NCBI GenBank assembly: GCA_035764725.1
Contig: DASTYT010000084.1
Span: 1 to 35,533, forward strand
Length of the DNA: 35,533 nucleotides
Direction of reading: 5' to 3'
DNA from: Candidatus Methylomirabilota bacterium
GTDB lineage: Bacteria > Methylomirabilota > Methylomirabilia > Rokubacteriales > CSP1-6
A program made the translations under genes and the position numbers. Position 1 is the stretch's first letter; each line of letters opens with the position of its first letter. The notes under the pieces were generated by a model, which saw only the letters and a program-made list of their open reading frames with translations, had not been told where the DNA came from and searched no databases. Shown piece by piece: positions 6,747 through 14,312 of this stretch.

Positions 6747-7979
6747 ATGCGCGTGATGACGAGGCTGGCCCTGCTGAGCATGCTCGTGCTGCTGGCGACG
6801 TGGGGCCCCGCGGCCGCGCAGACGCCCATCAAGATCGGCTTCATCTCGCCGCTGTCCGGGGCCATCGCGGCCGCCGGCAAGGACATGTACTCCGGCTGCG
6901 AGCTCTACTGGCAGGAGACGGGCTGGCAGATGGCCGGGCGCAAGGTCGAGGTGATCCTCGAGGACAACGAGGGCCAGCCCGCCACCGCCCTGGCCAAGGC
7001 GCGCAAGCTGTTGGAGAGCGACAAGGTGCACATGCTGATGGGCGTGATCCTGTCCAACGTCGCCTACGCGCTCGTGCCGTACGTCGAGCAGCAGGGCATT
7101 CCCACCATGTACCCCATCAACTCCGCCGACGATCTCACCCAGCGGAAGCGCCCGAAGTGGCTCATCCGAACCGGGTTCTCCGCGGGGGGTAACATGCATC
7201 CCTTCGGGGAGTACGCGGCCAAGACCCTCGGCTACAAGAAGATCGTCACCATCGGCCTCGACTACGCCTTCGGGTGGGAGACGGTGGGCGGCTTCCACAA
7301 GTCATTCGAGGACAACGGCGGCCAGATCATCCAGAAGATGTGGGTGCCGCTCAACGTCCAGGACTATGCGCCCTATCTCGGCCAGATCCGCAAGGACGCC
7401 GACGCCGTGTTCGTCAACGGGTTGGGCCGCTGGACGCTGCTCTTCGCCAAGCAGTACTCGGAGAGCGGGCTGCGCGGCAAGCTTCCCCTCCTCGCCAACG
7501 GCACCTACAGCGACGAGCACGTGCTGCCGCAGCTGGGGGATGAGTCCCTCGGCGTGATCAGCGCGCACCACTACTCCGCCGCGCTGGAGACGCCCGCCAA
7601 TCAGAAGTTCCGCGCCGCCTACGAGAAGGCCTATCAGCGGCTGCCCGGCTTCTACGGGGAGAACTGCTACACCGGCGCGCGCATCCTCGCCGAGGCGGTC
7701 AAGGCGGTGGGGGGCAAGGTGGAGGATCGCGCCGCCCTCATGGCCGCACTGCGCGCGGTGAAGGTGGGGGATGCGCCGCGCGGGCCGGTGGAGATGGACC
7801 CCTACGGCAACCCCACCCAGAACATCTACATCCGCAAGGTCGAGCGCGTGGGCGGGAAGCTCCAGAACACGGTCATCCACACCTATCCGCGGGTGAGCCA
7901 GTTCTGGACGTACAACCCCGAGGAGTTCCTGAAACAGCCCGTGTACTCGCGCGACTTCCCGCCCTGCCGTCACTGCTGA
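6747..7979 (+). CDS. Orphan ABC-type solute-binding protein (Leu/Ile/Val-binding family)
   Basis: The 410-residue product begins with a Sec signal peptide (MRVMTRLALLSMLVLLATWG, cleavage after AAAQ). It continues with IKIGFISPLSGAIAAAGKDM, the standard opening of the type I periplasmic binding fold of LivK/AmiC-like proteins (Peripla_BP_6). GAGGAG (6734-6739) precedes ATG 6747 by 7 bases; ATG 6756 is a possible alternative. Proteins of this family deliver amino acids, amides, urea or aromatic acids to LivHMGF-type importers. No permease or ATPase adjoins it; the next gene encodes a cupin. It probably uses a transporter encoded elsewhere. The C-terminus (PPCRHC) has two cysteines that may form a disulphide. 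Confidence 0.88.
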   Translation: MRVMTRLALLSMLVLLATWGPAAAQTPIKIGFISPLSGAIAAAGKDMYSGCELYWQETGWQMAGRKVEVILEDNEGQPATALAKARKLLESDKVHMLMGVILSNVAYALVPYVEQQGIPTMYPINSADDLTQRKRPKWLIRTGFSAGGNMHPFGEYAAKTLGYKKIVTIGLDYAFGWETVGGFHKSFEDNGGQIIQKMWVPLNVQDYAPYLGQIRKDADAVFVNGLGRWTLLFAKQYSESGLRGKLPLLANGTYSDEHVLPQLGDESLGVISAHHYSAALETPANQKFRAAYEKAYQRLPGFYGENCYTGARILAEAVKAVGGKVEDRAALMAALRAVKVGDAPRGPVEMDPYGNPTQNIYIRKVERVGGKLQNTVIHTYPRVSQFWTYNPEEFLKQPVYSRDFPPCRHC

Positions 7980-7985
7980 GGGTGT

Positions 7986-7991
7986 TACACT
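7986..7991 (+). promoter_or_regulatory. -10-like box before the cupin gene
   Basis: TACACT within GTGTTACACT lies 30 bases before ATG 8022 and just after the preceding stop codon. The same ten bases occur in the palindrome at 2000-2010. No convincing -35 box is visible. Confidence 0.35.
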
Positions 7992-8021
7992 CCCCCCACC
8001 ACGGACATCGGAGGAGTCGCC

Positions 8022-8447
8022 ATGAGCGAGACCAAGCAGACCTTCAGTGTCAGCCGGGCCCAGGACGCGGTGTACAAGACGGGGCTGCGGAGCTTCATGG
8101 AGTATCGCGACCTCGGCGTCGACGCCGCCACCCAGGGGCAGTTCCGGGCCCACGTGATCCGCATCAAGAAGGAAGCCCATGGCGATCACGCGCTCCACAC
8201 CACCGGGCTCCACCGGCACCTCTGCGACTTCCAGATGTTCTACGTCCTGAAGGGATGGATCCGGTTCGTCTACGACGGGCAGGGCGAGCACACGTTCCAG
8301 GCCGGTGACTGCGTGCTTCAGCCGGCGGGCATCGTGCACAACGAGCTCGATTGCTCGGACGACGTCGAGATCCTTGAGATCTACTCGCCCGCCGTGCACC
8401 AGACGGTGGTGATGGATCAGATGCCGGCCCAGGCGGCCGCTCGCTAG
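8022..8447 (+). CDS. Single-domain cupin protein
   Basis: The 141-residue product has a central cupin barrel, about residues 45-130. The first metal-site motif HRH is at 64-66 (TTGLHRHLCDFQMFYVLKGW), with Gln71 where Glu is common. The second motif ends with PAGIVHNE (H106). This could be a small dioxygenase, isomerase or ligand sensor. GGAGGAG (8010-8016) precedes ATG 8022 by 5 bases. It lies between an orphan binding protein and a carbohydrate-type ABC importer and may process or sense the imported compound. The specific reaction cannot be read from the sequence. Confidence 0.85.
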   Translation: MSETKQTFSVSRAQDAVYKTGLRSFMEYRDLGVDAATQGQFRAHVIRIKKEAHGDHALHTTGLHRHLCDFQMFYVLKGWIRFVYDGQGEHTFQAGDCVLQPAGIVHNELDCSDDVEILEIYSPAVHQTVVMDQMPAQAAAR

Positions 8448-8464
8448 CCGCGCCTTCACACCGA

Positions 8465-8483
8465 GCCCGGCGAGCGCCCGGGC
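8465..8483 (+). other. Short hairpin upstream of the importer binding-protein gene
   Basis: GCCCGG (8465-8470) and CCGGGC (8478-8483) can pair around a 7-base loop. It ends just before the ribosome binding site GGGGAGGAG (8485-8493) of the gene at 8500. It may be a weak terminator after the cupin gene or a 5' stabiliser. In such GC-rich DNA chance is possible. Confidence 0.25.
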
Positions 8484-8499
8484 AGGGGAGGAGCTCATC

Positions 8500-9789
8500 A
8501 TGACGACGCGTCGCGTATTCCTCGGCACGGCCGGCCTTCTCGCTTCCGCGGTGCTCGCGGACGGACGCTGGGGCCTCGCCCGCGCGGACAAGCCGATCAA
8601 CCTCTCCGGCTGGGTGTTCAAGCCCGACACCGTAAAGGACTACATCGACTTCTACAACAAGAAGCACGGCGGCCAGGTGACGTACGAGGCCATCCCGTGG
8701 GCGCAGTACCACCCCACCATGGAGACCCGGGCCCTCGCGGGCGAGATCGTGGACGTGATGTACTGCAACCACAATAACCGCGAGCGGTGGTACGAGAACG
8801 GCCTCCTCCGCGCGGTGGACGATCTGCCCGGCGTGGACGAGCTGAAGAAGAAGATGACCCCCGCCAACCTCGACAGCCTCAAGAGCAAGGACGGAACGAA
8901 GCTCCTGGGCCTGCCGTACTTCACGAGCCTCTTCATCCTCATCTACAACGAGCCGATGCTCCAGCAGGCCGGCATCAAGGCGCCCGCGAAGAGCTGGGAC
9001 GAGCTGGTCGAGCACTGCATGAAGCTCAAGAAGGACAAGGTGAGCGAGACGCCGTTCCTCCCCAACTGGAACAACAGCCCCTCGGGGACGATGCCGCAGT
9101 TCATGAGCGACTGCTTCTCCGAGGGGGCGAACGTCTTCGACGCCAAGAACCGCGTCATCGTCGATCAGGAGCCGGGGGCGGCCAAGGCGATGGAGCGGTG
9201 GCAGAAGGTGTACAAGGCCGATCTGGTGAATCCCGAGGTGCTCACCAAGACCTCCTCCACCGATACGCATCGCCTGTTCTGGACGGGACGGTACGCGTAC
9301 CACACCAACCACTCGTACTACTTGAAGACCATCGCCGCCGAGCCGGAGAACTCGAAGCTCGCTCCCAAGAAGGCGAAGATGGTCATGTATCCGGGCACCG
9401 GGCAGTCCTACATGTGGACGGACTCGTACGTGGTCAACGCCAAGTCGAAGAATCTCGAGGACGCGTGGAAGCTCACGCGCTTCCTGGGCGGGAACCTCAA
9501 CGGGGACTGGTACGTGCAGCGGCAGTGGTGTCTGATCTCCGGCCTCGACAATCCGTATCCCGAGATGTACGACCACCCGGAGATCATCGTGTCGTACGAC
9601 AAGTGGATCGACCTCAAGCTCCTGCGCGAGCAGTACAAGAAGGGCAAGGTCATCGCCGCCTACAAGGAGCCGTGGTACGGCGAGTACGACACGAAGGCGG
9701 TGGCCATCGTCCACAACATGATCCGGGGGACGACGGCGGTGCCCAAGGGGCTCAAGGAGCTCGTCGCGCTCCAGAAGTCGCTCGTGTAG
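8500..9789 (+). CDS. Carbohydrate-type ABC transporter extracellular solute-binding protein
   Basis: The 429-residue product has a twin-arginine leader (MTTRRVFLGTAGLLASAVLA), so it is probably exported folded by Tat. The mature protein has the family 1 binding-protein pattern (SBP_bac_1): WVFKPDTVKDYIDFYNKKHG, a VDVMYCN strand, PYFTSLFILIYNEPMLQQAGI and SWDELVEHCMKLKKD, followed by many Trp and Tyr residues. It heads a row with two MalF/MalG-type permeases and an aminotransferase. Ligands in this family include sugars, polyols, glycerol phosphate and some amine compounds. The neighbouring class III aminotransferase hints at an amino-group-bearing ligand, which is inference. A strong Shine-Dalgarno sequence supports ATG 8500. 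Confidence 0.9.
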   Translation: MTTRRVFLGTAGLLASAVLADGRWGLARADKPINLSGWVFKPDTVKDYIDFYNKKHGGQVTYEAIPWAQYHPTMETRALAGEIVDVMYCNHNNRERWYENGLLRAVDDLPGVDELKKKMTPANLDSLKSKDGTKLLGLPYFTSLFILIYNEPMLQQAGIKAPAKSWDELVEHCMKLKKDKVSETPFLPNWNNSPSGTMPQFMSDCFSEGANVFDAKNRVIVDQEPGAAKAMERWQKVYKADLVNPEVLTKTSSTDTHRLFWTGRYAYHTNHSYYLKTIAAEPENSKLAPKKAKMVMYPGTGQSYMWTDSYVVNAKSKNLEDAWKLTRFLGGNLNGDWYVQRQWCLISGLDNPYPEMYDHPEIIVSYDKWIDLKLLREQYKKGKVIAAYKEPWYGEYDTKAVAIVHNMIRGTTAVPKGLKELVALQKSLV

Positions 9790-9810
9790 CGCGCGAGGGA
9801 TCCGCGGGCC

Positions 9811-10782
9811 GTGGAAGGCGCGCTGCCGGTCGCAAAGGGCGCGCGGACGGGACGGATGTCGCTCCGTCTGTCCGAGGGCTGGTTCGCGTTCACCCTCATT
9901 CTGCCCGCGCTCCTCGGCATCTTCGTGGTCGTGGTGTTCCCGCTCGCCTACTCGCTGTGGCTCTCGTTCACCGACGTCAATCTCCTTCGCACCACCGGGC
10001 CCGCCATCGAGGTATTCGGTGTGCGCGTGCCCCTCTTCCGCTTCGTGGGCCTCCAGAACTACGCGCGGATCTTCGACGACCCCCTCTACTGGAGCTCGCT
10101 CTGGCGCACCCTCTACTTCGTGGGGGCGTTCGTGCTGGAGGCCACCGTCATGGGGCTGGGGATGGCGCTCGTCCTCAACGAGCGCTTCGCGGGCCGCCCG
10201 CTCATGCGGAGCCTGCTCCTGATCCCCTGGTCGCTCTCGCGGGTGGTGGTGGGACTGCTGTGGGTCGGCATCCTCGACTTCGAGTTCGGCGCTCTCAACG
10301 GGCTCCTGCACAACTGGGGCCTCATCGATCGCTCGGTCGCCTTCTTCAAGGACGGGTTCACCGCGCTCAATGTCCTCGTCACCGTCTACATGTGGAATCA
10401 GGCGCCGTTCGCGACGCTCCTCTTCCTCGCCGGGATGCAGTCGGTGCCCGAGGATCTCTACAGCGCCGCCGAGGTGGACGGCGCGGGCTACTGGCAGCGG
10501 TTCCGCTTCGTGACGCTGCCCGCCCTCCGGCCCATCCTGTTCCTGGTCCTCGTCCTCGCCACCGTCAACGGCTTCCTCATGCTCGACCTCATCTACGTGC
10601 TCACCATGGGCGGGCCCGCCAACGAGACCACCACGATCTCCTGGCTCGGCTTCCAGACCGCCTTCGCGTTCTTCAAGTTCGGTCCCGGCACCGCCATCCT
10701 CTACACGCTGACCGCGCTCTGCCTGCTCGTGACCGTCGTGTATCAGCGCCTGATCCTGGCGCGCTTCGAGCCGGAGGCCTGA
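9811..10782 (+). CDS. Carbohydrate-type ABC transporter permease (MalF/UgpA type)
   Basis: The 323-residue product is an inner-membrane permease with six main hydrophobic segments, the first at WFAFTLILPALLGIFVVVVF. The cytoplasmic EAA loop that docks the ATPase is clear: DLYSAAEVDGAGYWQRFRFV followed by TLPALRP. The longest reading starts at GTG 9811 with GAGGGA (9794-9799) upstream; ATG 9856 (MSLRLS) is a plausible shorter start that removes 15 polar residues. It forms a heterodimer with the next permease, four bases downstream. There is no ATPase gene in the cluster, so the pair must share one encoded elsewhere, as MsmK-type ATPases do in other bacteria. Confidence 0.88.
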   Translation: MEGALPVAKGARTGRMSLRLSEGWFAFTLILPALLGIFVVVVFPLAYSLWLSFTDVNLLRTTGPAIEVFGVRVPLFRFVGLQNYARIFDDPLYWSSLWRTLYFVGAFVLEATVMGLGMALVLNERFAGRPLMRSLLLIPWSLSRVVVGLLWVGILDFEFGALNGLLHNWGLIDRSVAFFKDGFTALNVLVTVYMWNQAPFATLLFLAGMQSVPEDLYSAAEVDGAGYWQRFRFVTLPALRPILFLVLVLATVNGFLMLDLIYVLTMGGPANETTTISWLGFQTAFAFFKFGPGTAILYTLTALCLLVTVVYQRLILARFEPEA

Positions 10783-10786
10783 GGCG

Positions 10787-11647
10787 ATGGCGCGCCCGCG
10801 CGCGGGGAGCCGTTTGGTGCTCTACGGCCTCGTGCTGGGAATCACGCTGTGGCTGATCGGGCCGTTCGTGTGGCTGTTCGTGACGAGCATCTCGTATCAG
10901 CGAAATCTCCTCGCGCGGCCCTTCTCCGTGATTCCCCCCGAGGTCACGTTCGACAACTATCGAATGGTCCTGGGCCTCGTCCGCTTCCACGCCGAGGGTC
11001 AGGCGTCCAAGATCATCCCGGCGATGATCAACAGCTTGGTGGTCGGCGGGCTCGTGACGGTGCTGAACCTCGTGATCGGGACCACCGCGGGCTATGCCTA
11101 CGCCCGCTTCCGCTTTCCGCTCAAGACGTTCTCGCTCTTCGCCCTCCTCTTCACCCGGATGCTGCCCACGGTGGTGCTGATCCCGGCCTTCTTCCTCATG
11201 CTGCGCGCGATGGGGCTCCAGAACACGCTGAGCGGGCTCATCGTGGCATACTGCTCGTTCACGCTGCCGTTCACGGTGTGGATCATGAAGGCCTACTTCG
11301 AGACGGTGCCGTCGGAGTTGGACAAGAGCGCGCTCGTGGACGGCTGCAATCGCCTCCAGGCCTACTACCGGGTGGTGCTCCCGGTGTCGGGACCTGGACT
11401 GGTGGCCGCGGGCGCCTTTACCTTCATGCTCTGCTGGAACGAGTTCATCGTGGCCCAGGTGCTCAACACCAAGCCGGGCACCACCACGCTGCCCCCCGTG
11501 ATCGCGGGCATGAACGGGCAGATCAACATCGACTACTCGGTGATCGCCGCCTCCGGCTTCCTGGGGGCGCTGCCCGCCGTGCTGCTCGTGCTCTTCTTCC
11601 AGAAGTACATGGTGCAGGGCCTCACCGCCGGCTCCGTCAAGGGCTGA
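10787..11647 (+). CDS. Carbohydrate-type ABC transporter permease (MalG/UgpE type)
   Basis: The 286-residue product is the second permease subunit. It has six hydrophobic segments, an EAA loop (SELDKSALVDGCNRLQAYYR then VVLPVSGPG) and the characteristic tail KYMVQGLTAGSVKG. ATG 10787 follows the previous stop by four bases with GAGG before it. It belongs to the operon 8500-13037 with the binding protein and the MalF-type partner. Its C-terminus resembles that of the partial permease at 1-144, so a related importer lies just outside the window. Confidence 0.9.
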   Translation: MARPRAGSRLVLYGLVLGITLWLIGPFVWLFVTSISYQRNLLARPFSVIPPEVTFDNYRMVLGLVRFHAEGQASKIIPAMINSLVVGGLVTVLNLVIGTTAGYAYARFRFPLKTFSLFALLFTRMLPTVVLIPAFFLMLRAMGLQNTLSGLIVAYCSFTLPFTVWIMKAYFETVPSELDKSALVDGCNRLQAYYRVVLPVSGPGLVAAGAFTFMLCWNEFIVAQVLNTKPGTTTLPPVIAGMNGQINIDYSVIAASGFLGALPAVLLVLFFQKYMVQGLTAGSVKG

Positions 11648-11678
11648 GGATGCCAGGGCTCAGGAAAGGACAACCGTG

Positions 11679-13037
11679 ATGCCGACCACCTCGACCGCGT
11701 CGCGTGACATCGCGTATCAGCTCCACCCCTTCACCAACCTCAGGAAGCACGAGGAGGAGGGGCCGCTGGTCATCACCGGCGGACACGGGATCTACGTCAG
11801 CGACGAAGCCGGCCGCGAGTACATCGAGGCCATGGCCGGGCTCTGGTGCGCCTCGCTGGGCTTCGGCGAGGAGCGGCTGGTGGAGGCGGCCATCCGGCAG
11901 ATGCGGCGGCTGCCCTACTACCATCAGTTCAACTCCAAGGCTCACGACACCGCGGTCAATCTCGCCGAGCGCCTGATCGAGCTCCTGCCCGTTCGCATGT
12001 CGAAGATCTTCTTCAACAACTCGGGCTCCGAGGCCAACGACACCGCGGTGAAGCTCGTCTGGTACTACAACAACGTGCTCGGCCGGCCGCGGAAGAAGAA
12101 GATCATCTCGCGGCTGCGCGGCTACCACGGGATCACGGTGGCGAGCGGCAGCCTCACCGGCATTCTCTCGGCGCACCGGAACTTCGACCTGCCGCTGCCC
12201 CAGATGCGCCACGCCGACTGCCCGGACTTCTACCGTCACGGGCGCCCGGGCGAGAGCGAGGAGGACTTCGCCACCCGCATGGCCGAATCGCTGGACGCGC
12301 AAATACAACGTGAGGATCCCGAGACGGTGGCCGCCTTCATCGCCGAGCCGGTCATGGGTGCGGGCGGCGTGGTGGTGCCGCCGCGCACCTACTTCGACAA
12401 GGTGCAGGCCGTGCTCAAGAAGCACGACGTGCTCTTCATCGCCGACGAGGTGATCTGCGGCTTCGGGCGCACCGGCCGGATGTTCGGGTCCGAGACCTAC
12501 GACCTCAAGCCCGACATCATGGTGATGGCAAAGGCGCTGTCCTCCGCCTATCTCCCCATCTCGGCCACCGCGATCTCCGAGGGGATCTACCAGGCGCTGG
12601 TCTCGGGCAGCGACAAGGTCGGCGTGTTCGCCCACGGCTACACCTACTCCGGCCATCCCGTGCCCTGCGCGGTGGCGCTCGAGACGCTCGACGTCATGAA
12701 GGAGCGCGACCTCCTGGGCCACGTCGGCCGCGTGGCGCCGCGGCTGCAGGCTGGACTCCGGCGCTTCGCCGATCACCCGCTGGTGGGCAACGTGCGGGGG
12801 GTGGGCCTGCTCGGCGCGGTCGAGCTGGTGAAGGACAAGGCGACGCGAGCGCCGTTCGATCCGCCGGGTACGGTGGGTGGGGTGTTCCAGACGCGGGCTC
12901 AGGCCCAGGGCCTGATCGTGCGCAACCTCGGCGACACCATTGCCCTCTGCCCGCCCCTCATCATCACGGAGGCGGAGATCGACGAGGTCCTGCGCCGCTT
13001 CGACAAGGCGCTGACCGAGACGACGCCGGCGGCGTAG
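11679..13037 (+). CDS. Class III (omega) aminotransferase, PLP-dependent
   Basis: The 452-residue product is a complete fold-type I aminotransferase of the class III family. It shows FFNNSGSEANDTAVKL (111-126, cofactor phosphate binding), RGYHG (147-151, ring stacking), FIADEVICGFGRTG (253-266, D257 binds the pyridine nitrogen) and the Schiff-base lysine K285 in MVMAKALSSAYLPISA. Close relatives use pyruvate or 2-oxoglutarate as acceptor and polyamines, beta-alanine, taurine or other omega-amino compounds as donor. AGGAAAGGA (11662-11670) suits ATG 11679 better than GTG 11676. It sits 31 bases after the ABC permease, so it probably acts on the imported compound. The exact substrate is not visible. 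Confidence 0.9.
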   Translation: MPTTSTASRDIAYQLHPFTNLRKHEEEGPLVITGGHGIYVSDEAGREYIEAMAGLWCASLGFGEERLVEAAIRQMRRLPYYHQFNSKAHDTAVNLAERLIELLPVRMSKIFFNNSGSEANDTAVKLVWYYNNVLGRPRKKKIISRLRGYHGITVASGSLTGILSAHRNFDLPLPQMRHADCPDFYRHGRPGESEEDFATRMAESLDAQIQREDPETVAAFIAEPVMGAGGVVVPPRTYFDKVQAVLKKHDVLFIADEVICGFGRTGRMFGSETYDLKPDIMVMAKALSSAYLPISATAISEGIYQALVSGSDKVGVFAHGYTYSGHPVPCAVALETLDVMKERDLLGHVGRVAPRLQAGLRRFADHPLVGNVRGVGLLGAVELVKDKATRAPFDPPGTVGGVFQTRAQAQGLIVRNLGDTIALCPPLIITEAEIDEVLRRFDKALTETTPAA

Positions 13038-13056
13038 GCGGCGGCGGCCGCCGCCT
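13036..13056. terminator. Strong hairpin spanning both stop codons, aminotransferase / WD40 junction
   Basis: AGGCGGCGG (13036-13044) and CCGCCGCCT (13048-13056) form a perfect 9-bp stem with a 3-base loop. The left arm begins in the aminotransferase TAG and the right arm ends at the first base of the reverse-strand stop codon. There is no T-tract. A bidirectional terminator is likely. Confidence 0.5.
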
Positions 13057-14147
13057 CAGCGTCGGTCGGCGGGGCCCGGCAGGAGGATGCGCCAGACGTC
13101 CACCGAGTAGGTGAGCTGGCGCGTGCCCAGCGTGGACGTGAGCACCGCGTAGCGCGTGGCGTCATCGGCCACTGCGATCGCGTGGAAGGCCTTCCCGCGC
13201 GACGTGACGAGCTGCGACCGCTTGCGGGCCACGTCGATGAGGCGCATGCCGGCGCGGTCGCCGGTGGGCGCGAGGAGGTGGCCGTCCGGGGTGAAGCGAA
13301 GGCCGCCGTGCGGCGGGCCGGTGGCGTCGTTGTCCACGTCGGCGAGGAGCTCGGCGCCGGTGTCGAGGTCCCACACGAAGAGGCTGCCCTCGATGGTCGC
13401 GACGGCGGCGCGCTTGCCATCGGGGGAGAGCGCCGCGGCGACGGCCCACGCGGTGTCGATCTCCACGCCCTTGGGCGGGCCGTAGGTTCGGCGCGACCGC
13501 CGCACCGAGAAGGTGCGCACCGGCGCGCTGCCGGCGAGCTCCCACACGGTCACCCCGCCGTCGTGGCCTCCGGTGACGGCGCGGCGTCCATCCGCGGAGA
13601 GGTCGAAGGCGGTGAGGGGCTCGGCATGTGGATTGGTCAGGCTCGCCGCCATCCGCCGTGTCGCCACCTCGAGGACCATGACGTCGCGCTCGCAGGCCAC
13701 GCCGAGCAGCGCCCCCGCGGCATCGAAGCGCAGGAAGAGGCAGCGCCCGATGGGGATCGCCGCCGTCTCCTTCCAGTTCCCCGCGCGGTCGTCCTGCCAG
13801 AGGCGTAGGGTGCTCTCGCGGTGGCGGCCGATGGTGGCGAGGAGCGAGCCGTCGGGGGAGAAGGCGAGATCGGTGATGCCCTGGCGATAGGCGCCCACGG
13901 AGACCCCCTGGGCGCCCTCGGCCGTCCACACGCGGATGACCCCGCCGCGCTCGCCCGTCGCCACGCGGCTGCCGTCCTGGGCCAGGGCCAGCACGTCCAT
14001 GTAGGAGCCCGGCGTGTTCACGTCGGGGATCTCGGCGACGCGGGTCGCCGAGATCGGCGGGCCCGGGCGCTGACAACCCGTCACGCTCAGCCCCGAGAGG
14101 AGTGCCAGCACCATCAGGCGTCGGGCGCGCCCCGGGCCACTCCGCAT
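13056..14147 (-). CDS. WD40-repeat lipoprotein
   Basis: The 363-residue product has a lipoprotein signal: MRSGPGRARRLMVLALLSGL followed by SVTGC, with the acylated Cys at residue 25. The remainder consists of about six beta-propeller-like repeats, seen as SPDGSLLATIG, SADGRRAVTGG, SPDGKRAAVAT and TPDGHLLAPTG preceding RVWT, RLWQ, TVWE and FVWD endings. It would sit on the outer face of a membrane as a scaffold or binding propeller. TAGAAT with TTGGGG upstream (14156-14184) lies 8 bases before ATG 14147. It is alone on its strand, convergent with the aminotransferase and divergent from Liv operon 1. No enzymatic role can be inferred. Confidence 0.85.
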   Translation of the reverse strand: MRSGPGRARRLMVLALLSGLSVTGCQRPGPPISATRVAEIPDVNTPGSYMDVLALAQDGSRVATGERGGVIRVWTAEGAQGVSVGAYRQGITDLAFSPDGSLLATIGRHRESTLRLWQDDRAGNWKETAAIPIGRCLFLRFDAAGALLGVACERDVMVLEVATRRMAASLTNPHAEPLTAFDLSADGRRAVTGGHDGGVTVWELAGSAPVRTFSVRRSRRTYGPPKGVEIDTAWAVAAALSPDGKRAAVATIEGSLFVWDLDTGAELLADVDNDATGPPHGGLRFTPDGHLLAPTGDRAGMRLIDVARKRSQLVTSRGKAFHAIAVADDATRYAVLTSTLGTRQLTYSVDVWRILLPGPADRR

Positions 14148-14155
14148 CAGCCGGG

Positions 14156-14184
14156 ATTCTACGACAGGGGTTCCCGTGCCCCAA
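14156..14184 (-). promoter_or_regulatory. Sigma70-like promoter for the WD40 lipoprotein gene
   Basis: On the minus strand TTGGGG (14179-14184) and TAGAAT (14156-14161) are separated by 17 bases. The -10 box ends 8 bases before ATG 14147, which predicts a transcript starting almost at the start codon. Confidence 0.5.
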
Positions 14185-14235
14185 GGAATGAGCCGACGGG
14201 GGAACGGGCGGGCCGGGCCCCCACTGGAAATGGGG

Positions 14236-14241
14236 TACTAT
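14236..14241 (+). promoter_or_regulatory. Possible -10 box of Liv operon 1
   Basis: TACTAT in GGGGTACTATCTCCCCC lies 71 bases before ATG 14313. No good -35 box is seen. It is the best candidate in the divergent gap 14148-14312, whose left part carries the WD40 promoter. Confidence 0.3.
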
Positions 14242-14312
14242 CTCCCCCGTCGCCTCCCCCGGATCTGGGGCGGGCCAGCATCGCATCTGCGCTCACACAG
14301 AGGAGAGCTCGC

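Noticed and set aside
8164..10311. 715-codon minus-strand open frame
   Set aside because: It is antisense to the cupin, binding protein and permease genes and has repetitive His/Glu/Arg/Val composition with no recognisable motif.
8787..10856. 689-codon plus-strand frame overlapping the sugar importer genes
   Set aside because: It is a shifted-frame shadow, rich in Arg, Gly and Ala. The other frame encodes the binding protein and permease with exact family motifs.
13036..13056. GGC-repeat microsatellite
   Set aside because: The repeat-like look comes from a perfect 9-bp inverted repeat between two convergent stop codons, better explained as a terminator hairpin.
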